Below, one piece after another: positions 6,654 through 11,167 of a DNA stretch of 11,167 nt (position 1 is the stretch's first letter; each line of letters starts with the position of its first letter). The stretch is from contig JAJXZA010000044.1 in the NCBI GenBank assembly GCA_021780285.1, forward strand, positions 1 through 11,167, written 5' to 3'. Under the pieces are notes generated by a model. That model worked only from the letters and a program-made list of their open reading frames with translations. It did not search any database and was not told the DNA's origin. This stretch comes from Planctomycetota bacterium. Lineage in GTDB: Bacteria; Planctomycetota; Phycisphaerae; WQYP01. The translations under genes and the position numbers were made by a program.

Positions 6654-7736
6654 TCAGCTCCACTCAAAATCCACACCACCAGACGCCGCTTTTACCTTGC
6701 CAAGAAACACGGGCTTTTCACCCAAACCTCTTAAGTGCGACATAACATAACGCGTAAACTTGGGGGCCACCACAAAACAATAGCCTATGCCCATGTTAAA
6801 CACATTGAACATTTCTTCGCTATCCACGGGGCCGTTTTTCTGCAACCAATCGAAAATCGGCGGCGGTGTCCATGAATCCCGTTTAATGCGAACGGCCATT
6901 CCTTCCGGCAAAACACGCGGAAGATTGCCCGGCAAACCGCCGCCGGTAATATGGCTCATGGCCTTGACTACCCGCTTCACTTTATAGTGTTGCAGCAACC
7001 CAAGTACCGACTTTACATAGATACGTGTTGGCCGCAGCAATTCCTCGCCTAATTGACTGCGGAGTTCAGGAATATATGCATCAGTGGACAACCCCATCTT
7101 ATCGAAGCAGATGTGCCGCACCAAAGCATATCCATTGGAATGCAATCCGCTTGAAGGCAAACCAATGATGCTGTCGCCAATCTCCACCGTGCTGCCATCG
7201 AGGACGCGGCTTTTCTCCACAACTCCCACGGCAAAGCCAGCCATGTCAAACTCACCGGGCGCATAAACCGCAGGCATTTCGGCGGTTTCGCCGCCGAGCA
7301 GAGCCGCTCCGGACTCCAGGCAGCCATCCGATACGCCTTTGACCATTTGGGTTGTAATTGCCGGATCAAGCTTGTGCACGGCCAGATAGTCAAGAAAAAA
7401 CAGCGGCTCGCCGCCTTGCACGATCAGATCGTTAACGCTCATGGCCACGAGGTCTATGCCCACGGTATCGTACTTCTGCATCTGGGCGGCGACCTTGATT
7501 TTGGTGCCGACACCATCGGTGCACGCAATGAGCACCGGCTCTCGATAGTTTCGGGCAAAGAGTTTTTCGTTGTAATCCAGCCTGAAAAGGCCGGCAAAAG
7601 CCCCATACTTACCAAGCACGCGCGGGCTGTAGGTTCTCCCGCACAGGTGCTTTATTTGGTCCACCATCTCGTCGCCGGCGTTAATATCCACACCGGCGGT
7701 TTTATATGTTACGTTCTGTTTTCGATTGCTCATCAT
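6654..7736 (-). CDS. purM: Phosphoribosylformylglycinamidine cyclo-ligase (AIR synthetase)
   Basis: Fifth step of purine synthesis: closes the imidazole ring, FGAM + ATP to AIR + ADP + Pi, in the cytoplasm. From ATG 7736 it has 360 residues, close to the usual 345-350. Family motifs are all present: YKTAGVDINAGD (11-22), DGVGTK (74-79), LLGGETAEMP (146-155), SSGLHSNGYA (195-204) and SHITGGGLPGN (261-271), which together build the ATP and FGAM sites of PurM. The N-terminus from Met-Met aligns in length with other PurM proteins. An in-frame GTG at 7760 would add 8 residues and lie 2 nt after the zwf stop. Neither start has a clear Shine-Dalgarno sequence, so translational coupling to zwf is likely. 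No other pur gene is in the window. Confidence 0.96.
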   Translation of the reverse strand: MMSNRKQNVTYKTAGVDINAGDEMVDQIKHLCGRTYSPRVLGKYGAFAGLFRLDYNEKLFARNYREPVLIACTDGVGTKIKVAAQMQKYDTVGIDLVAMSVNDLIVQGGEPLFFLDYLAVHKLDPAITTQMVKGVSDGCLESGAALLGGETAEMPAVYAPGEFDMAGFAVGVVEKSRVLDGSTVEIGDSIIGLPSSGLHSNGYALVRHICFDKMGLSTDAYIPELRSQLGEELLRPTRIYVKSVLGLLQHYKVKRVVKAMSHITGGGLPGNLPRVLPEGMAVRIKRDSWTPPPIFDWLQKNGPVDSEEMFNVFNMGIGYCFVVAPKFTRYVMSHLRGLGEKPVFLGKVKAASGGVDFEWS

Positions 7737-7762
7737 GCGGGCAAAGTTTAACCGATGCACAA

Positions 7763-9322
7763 TTATTTGCCAGATGCTGTGGTAGCCCCATCAGCGCCAA
7801 GCCGGTCCCAAGACCGGCCATCACGCGCCAGCAGCATGTCGGCCTCAGCGGGGCCCCAACTTCCAGGTTCGTAAACGGCCAGTGGCGAAAGTCCACTCTG
7901 CCATCCCTCTTCAATACGGTCTATGATCGCCCATGAACACTCAACTTCATCGCGGCGAATAAACAGCGTTGAATCCCCGAGAATGGCATCCAGCAAAAGC
8001 CGCTCGTATGCTTCCGGTGAATAGCTGCCGAATGCCTCATGGTATTCAAAATCCATGTGCACCGGGCTTATTCGGGTGGTGGTACCCGGTCGCTTGGCAT
8101 TAATTAAAAGCGAAATACCCTCATTGGGCTGCACCCGAAGCGTCAGCACGTTACGCGCCACACGATTTGCCTGTGCATTAAATAATACCCCGGGAGCCGA
8201 ATTAAAATGGATGCTCAACTCCGACCCCTGCCTGTGCATGTGCTTGCCGCTGCGCAGATAAAACGGCACCCCCTGCCAGCGCCAATTGTTGATGTACAGT
8301 TTTACTGCCGCGTACGTTTCGGTAACACTCTGCGGCGCCACGCCGCGCTCCTCGTGGTAGCCCACGACTTGCTTACCATCAACCTGCCCAGCCGAATATT
8401 GACCGCGTACCGTGTAATCCGCCACTTCCTGCGGGGTAAATAATGGAATAGATTTTAGAACACGTACTTTTTCGTCGCGGATGGCATCTCCGTCGAGCGC
8501 CACCGGCGGCTCCATCGCAATTAACGTCAGCAATTGCATCAGATGGTTCTGCAGCATATCGCGCAGTGTGCCCGCTGTTTCAAAGTATCCGCCGCGCCCC
8601 TCCACCCCAAGAGTTTCGCCAACGGTGATCTGCACATGATCCACATAACGACGGTTCCAGATCGGCTCAAAAATGCCGTTGGCGAAGCGAAAGATTAAAA
8701 AATTCTGCACGGTCTGCTTGCCGAGGTAATGGTCTATGCGAAATACCTGCGACTCGTCAAATACCCGATTTATATGGGCGTTAAGCTCTCGCGCCGTGGC
8801 TAGATTTCGCCCGAACGGCTTCTCCACAATGATGCGACGCCAGGCGCTGCTGCTGAACGGATCAATATTGCCCAAGCCCGACTCGCCCAGGTGATCTACA
8901 ATCGGCGCAAATTCCGTCGGGCTGGTCGAAAGGTAGTACAATCTGCGACCGCCGGTGCCAAAACGCTCGTCTAATTCAAAGAGGCGTTTGGCAAGCGATT
9001 GATACCCGCCGGCATCCTCAAATGTGCTTTGATGATAAAATAAACGCTGCGCTAAATCGTCCCATACCTCTTTCTCAGCCGGCTTTACGCGCGAAAACTT
9101 ATTAACCGCGTCAAGCATTTCAGCCCGAAATTGTTCGTCGGTCTTTGCTCTCCGGGCAAACCCAACTATCACCGAAGACTTGGGCAAAGCACCGTCCCGG
9201 GTCAGGTTATAAATGGCCGGCAATAGCTTGCGTCCCGTCAAATCACCAGTGGCGCCAAAAATGACCACAACACAAGGCTCGGCAATATTGCCGGCAGCCG
9301 ATTTTCTGGAAGCATCTGTCAT
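7763..9322 (-). CDS. zwf: Glucose-6-phosphate 1-dehydrogenase
   Basis: Oxidises glucose 6-phosphate to 6-phosphogluconolactone with NAD(P)+, the entry step of the oxidative pentose phosphate pathway. 519 residues from ATG 9322, slightly longer than the usual 490-510. The start is supported by GAGG (complement of 9331-9334) 8 nt upstream; an ATG at 9370 would add 16 residues. Motifs: the dinucleotide fold IFGATGDLTGRKLLPAIY (21-38), EKPFGR (167-172), the substrate site RIDHYLGK (195-202) and RDMLQNHLMQ (254-263). His198 and His260 are 62 residues apart, matching His178 and His240 of the Leuconostoc enzyme. Residue 203 is Gln where most members have Glu. It is the first gene of a pair with purM, whose reading frame begins within 2-26 nt of the zwf stop. 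It is divergent from the HIT gene. No gnd or pgl is nearby. Confidence 0.96.
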   Translation of the reverse strand: MTDASRKSAAGNIAEPCVVVIFGATGDLTGRKLLPAIYNLTRDGALPKSSVIVGFARRAKTDEQFRAEMLDAVNKFSRVKPAEKEVWDDLAQRLFYHQSTFEDAGGYQSLAKRLFELDERFGTGGRRLYYLSTSPTEFAPIVDHLGESGLGNIDPFSSSAWRRIIVEKPFGRNLATARELNAHINRVFDESQVFRIDHYLGKQTVQNFLIFRFANGIFEPIWNRRYVDHVQITVGETLGVEGRGGYFETAGTLRDMLQNHLMQLLTLIAMEPPVALDGDAIRDEKVRVLKSIPLFTPQEVADYTVRGQYSAGQVDGKQVVGYHEERGVAPQSVTETYAAVKLYINNWRWQGVPFYLRSGKHMHRQGSELSIHFNSAPGVLFNAQANRVARNVLTLRVQPNEGISLLINAKRPGTTTRISPVHMDFEYHEAFGSYSPEAYERLLLDAILGDSTLFIRRDEVECSWAIIDRIEEGWQSGLSPLAVYEPGSWGPAEADMLLARDGRSWDRLGADGATTASGK

Positions 9323-9356
9323 CACACCGTCCTCGGTAAAGTTACCCAATCCACCA

Positions 9357-9362
9357 TATAAT
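9357..9362 (+). promoter_or_regulatory. Perfect TATAAT -10-like hexamer in the zwf/HIT divergent region
   Basis: A consensus TATAAT sits 47 nt before the HIT start codon in the 87-nt divergent gap. No good -35 hexamer is seen at 16-18 nt upstream, so as a promoter for HIT-kdsB it is only a candidate. The zwf promoter must lie in or beyond the same short space. Confidence 0.3.
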
Positions 9363-9409
9363 GCCCGCATGGCCGTATGTTGGTCAAACGAGTTGGCAGG
9401 AATTGAAGC

Positions 9410-9952
9410 ATGAACGACGCTTTATGGGCGCCCTGGCGCATTGATTACATTCGAACGGTTGCCGACGGTGGTACGGGATGCTTTCTGTGTGAGGCAGCCA
9501 CCATGCCGCAAAGCGATGCGCCACATCTGGTGCTGGCACGCAACAGCCGATGCATTTTGATGATGAATAAGTTTCCTTATGTTAACGGGCATCTACTGGT
9601 AGCGCCATACCAGCACGCTGCCGACCTCAGCCAGCTTTCCACCGATACGCGTAGCTCTATGATGGAACTGGTGGTATTGGGTCAACAACTTCTTTCCGAA
9701 GCCATGAATCCGCAGGGTTTCAATATCGGCCTGAACATCGGCCGCTGCGCCGGAGCGGGCGTTCCGGGCCATGTGCACATGCACATCGTGCCACGGTGGA
9801 ATGGCGACGTTAACTTCATGAGTGTCACAGGCAATGTGCGGGTCATTCCACAGGCATTGACTGAGGCCTACAAAGCCCTTCTTGCCGCAGCCGCCAAGGT
9901 TTTACCGGCAGGTACAGCCCACGCCTTACAGCATAATCTTTCAACGGAGTAA
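9410..9952 (+). CDS. HIT-family nucleotide hydrolase/transferase (Ap4A phosphorylase-like)
   Basis: 180-residue histidine-triad protein. The diagnostic motif is HVHMHIVP at 121-128, where the middle His123 is the expected nucleophile attacking the alpha-phosphate of a nucleotide substrate. The long form is recognised by the N-terminal ALWAPWR (4-10), a Cys-x2-Cys pair (Cys24, Cys27) that probably helps bind zinc, NKFPYVNGHLL (53-63), and PRWNGDVNFM (128-137) after the triad. This subgroup includes the mycobacterial Ap4A phosphorylase/hydrolase type, so a role in clearing diadenosine polyphosphates or nucleoside-phosphate conjugates is likely; the exact substrate is uncertain. The start has AGGAA (9398-9402) with a 7-nt spacer. 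kdsB begins 6 nt after the stop, so the two are co-transcribed. The gene is divergent from zwf with 87 nt between the starts. Confidence 0.9.
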   Translation: MNDALWAPWRIDYIRTVADGGTGCFLCEAATMPQSDAPHLVLARNSRCILMMNKFPYVNGHLLVAPYQHAADLSQLSTDTRSSMMELVVLGQQLLSEAMNPQGFNIGLNIGRCAGAGVPGHVHMHIVPRWNGDVNFMSVTGNVRVIPQALTEAYKALLAAAAKVLPAGTAHALQHNLSTE

Positions 9953-9958
9953 AATATC

Positions 9959-10711
9959 GTGCCCGCCATGATTGTTATTCCAGCACGTTTCAATTCCACG
10001 CGATTGCCAGGCAAGCCGCTGCTTAATCGCACTGGTAAATACCTGATCGAGTATGTGGTGGAGCAGGCTTCAAAGGCAAAACGCGCCGACTTGGTGGTGG
10101 TGGCCACCGACGATCAGCGAATTGCCGCCGCGGTACAATCTTTTGGCGGCCGATGCGAATTAACACAATCAACACATCTTTCAGGAACCGACCGCATCGC
10201 TGAAGTCGCCGCACGACCAGCTTTTGCGCGTTACGATATAGTGGTAAACGTACAAGGCGACGAGCCGGAAATTGCCCCGGAGCTTATTGACGAGTTGATT
10301 GTCGCCTGCAGCACTCCAAGTACCGGCATGTCAACCGCCGCAGCGCCGGTGGCAAGCCGTCAGGAATTACTCTCACCAAACGTAGTGAAGGTTGTGTGCG
10401 ACCAGCAGAGCAGCGCTTTGTACTTCTCGCGAAGCGTCATTCCATTTGATCGCGAGGGAAACATCACAAGCCAAACAGATGTCCGCCGATGCTACCAGAA
10501 GCACCTCGGCATATACGCTTACCGACGCGACGTGCTGCTGCAACTGGCCGCAGCCCCCCCCTGCCAGCTCGAATGCGCCGAAAAGTTGGAACAACTCCGC
10601 GCGTTGTACCTCGGTTATAAGATTCTTGTGGTTCGCACAAACAATGCTCCGCACGGAATAGACACCCCGGCTGATTATGAAGCATTTGTGGCACGCCGGG
10701 CGTTTGTGTGA
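9959..10711 (+). CDS. kdsB: 3-deoxy-manno-octulosonate cytidylyltransferase (CMP-Kdo synthetase)
   Basis: Activates Kdo with CTP to CMP-Kdo, the donor for the inner core of lipopolysaccharide; cytoplasmic. 250 residues, normal for KdsB. Motifs in order: IPARFNSTRLPGKPL (7-21), the CTP-binding loop; VVATDD (47-52); HLSGTDRIAE (73-82); NVQGDEP (98-104) with Asp101 for magnesium; HLGIYAYRRD near the middle of the second half; and EKLEQLRALYLGYKI near the C-terminus. The start is GTG 9959, with GGAG at 9946-9949 and a 9-nt spacer; the in-frame ATG at 9968 would be too far from that site. Coupled to the HIT gene 6 nt upstream. A run of eight C (10554-10561) lies in the reading frame without breaking it. 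Its presence implies a Gram-negative outer membrane with Kdo. Confidence 0.96.
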   Translation: MPAMIVIPARFNSTRLPGKPLLNRTGKYLIEYVVEQASKAKRADLVVVATDDQRIAAAVQSFGGRCELTQSTHLSGTDRIAEVAARPAFARYDIVVNVQGDEPEIAPELIDELIVACSTPSTGMSTAAAPVASRQELLSPNVVKVVCDQQSSALYFSRSVIPFDREGNITSQTDVRRCYQKHLGIYAYRRDVLLQLAAAPPCQLECAEKLEQLRALYLGYKILVVRTNNAPHGIDTPADYEAFVARRAFV

Positions 10712-10713
10712 GG

Positions 10714-10743
10714 TTGGATTTTTGCCCTGCTTGGCATTACAAT
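10714..10743 (+). promoter_or_regulatory. Candidate promoter for tRNA-Leu
   Basis: TTGGAT (10714-10719), an 18-nt spacer and TACAAT (10738-10743) resemble a sigma70-type promoter; the -10 matches 5 of 6 consensus bases and the -35 about 3 of 6. Transcription would begin around 10750, a few bases before the mature tRNA 5' end at 10757. It lies just after the kdsB stop, so the tRNA may also be read from the HIT-kdsB transcript. Assigned by eye. Confidence 0.4.
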
Positions 10744-10756
10744 TCGGTCCTGTTTC

Positions 10757-10839
10757 GCGGGCGTGGCGGAATTGGCAGACGCGCTAGATTCAGGTTCTAG
10801 TGTCCAAAAGACGTGGAGGTTCGACTCCTCTCGCCCGCA
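10757..10839 (+). tRNA. tRNA-Leu (anticodon CAG)
   Basis: Full cloverleaf by eye. The 7-bp acceptor stem pairs GCGGGCG (10757-10763) with CGCCCGC (10832-10838), with A at the discriminator position. The anticodon stem is CTAGA/TCTAG (10784-10788 with 10796-10800), and the loop TTCAGGT gives anticodon CAG at 10791-10793 with G37, reading CUG. A long class II variable arm (10801-10814) with a short GTC/GAC stem fits leucine. The T loop is TTCGACT on a GGAGG/CCTCT stem. The CCA tail is not encoded (GTA follows), so it must be added after transcription. Confidence 0.97.
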
Positions 10840-11167
10840 GTAACCACAGGACGTGTCGAAACATTAAGAAAACACAATAAAATCAACGTTTTTTTGCGCA
10901 TACATCACATAAATACATCGTCTTAAAATCTTTCGCTATTGCATATAAATGCACCACGATGCACGCCAACGGTCTAACGTCTGTAGCGCAGGGTGTAGCG
11001 CGCATAACGCTGTGCAGGTGTGTTTTGGACGCTCGATATGGTGCTAGTGTAGTGTCCCAGAGGAAGATTTACGATATGCACTTCACAGTTTTTTCAAATA
11101 TTCTGGCCCAAGCGGGCTATCGACGCCGTGTGCTCCGCGAACCATGACGGCCAGCAACTGTAAACGT
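10840..11167. other. Region after tRNA-Leu without a convincing gene
   Basis: About 330 nt of more AT-rich sequence up to the window edge. It holds a T7 run (10889-10895) without a strong preceding hairpin, a small inverted repeat TGCAT-ATAA-ATGCA (10940-10953), and two copies of TGTAGCGC 12 nt apart (10982-10989 and 10994-11001). Near the right edge, AGGA (11061-11064) precedes ATG 11076, which opens a 23-codon frame ending at 11147. Its stop overlaps another ATG (11144) whose frame runs off the window. This could be the promoter region and start of a new plus-strand gene, but the evidence is thin. No integrase, repeat of the tRNA end or transposase is visible. Confidence 0.5.

Noticed and set aside
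10840..11167. Genomic island or prophage attachment at tRNA-Leu
   Set aside because: No integrase, no duplicated tRNA end and no phage-like gene in the available 330 nt.

Overview
Contiguous, gene-dense chromosomal DNA of a Gram-negative-type bacterium. KdsB, which activates Kdo for lipopolysaccharide, implies an outer membrane. GC content looks moderate, somewhat above half by eye. GTG and TTG starts occur, and the tRNA gene does not encode its CCA end. The mix of an Ebo-type phosphodiesterase, a short zinc-ribbon membrane protein, a zwf-purM pair and a 'WAPWR' HIT protein would suit Planctomycetota or a related lineage. That is an impression from protein style, not a demonstrated placement.

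Layout. (1) Minus strand, about 155-2641: a two-gene operon, a D-2-hydroxyacid dehydrogenase of the SerA type (TTG start) followed 21 nt later by a xylulokinase-type FGGY sugar kinase. (2) Plus strand, 2826-6579, divergent from (1): an alkaline-phosphatase-superfamily phosphodiesterase of the type found in Ebo clusters, a small zinc-ribbon/transmembrane protein 19 nt behind it, an SRPBCC-fold protein, and an MFS transporter with its own promoter-like sequence. (3) Minus strand, 6654-9322, convergent with (2): zwf (glucose-6-phosphate dehydrogenase) then purM (AIR synthetase), nearly abutting. (4) Plus strand, 9410-10711, divergent from zwf: a HIT-family nucleotide hydrolase/transferase and kdsB, 6 nt apart, then tRNA-Leu(CAG). 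(5) 10840-11167: no convincing gene, but short direct repeats and a weak candidate gene start at the right edge.

How the genes fit together. zwf opens the oxidative pentose phosphate pathway; a xylulokinase would feed the non-oxidative branch at xylulose 5-phosphate. PurM uses a pentose-phosphate-derived backbone (PRPP to AIR), and Kdo is made from arabinose 5-phosphate. Central pentose metabolism is therefore a loose theme, although most genes are ordinary housekeeping. The least explained part is 2826-6579: an Ebo-like phosphodiesterase whose metal site departs from the NPP pattern, next to a small zinc-ribbon membrane protein, a lipid/ligand-binding-fold protein and an orphan transporter. 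I found no CRISPR array, insertion sequence, toxin-antitoxin pair or phage gene.
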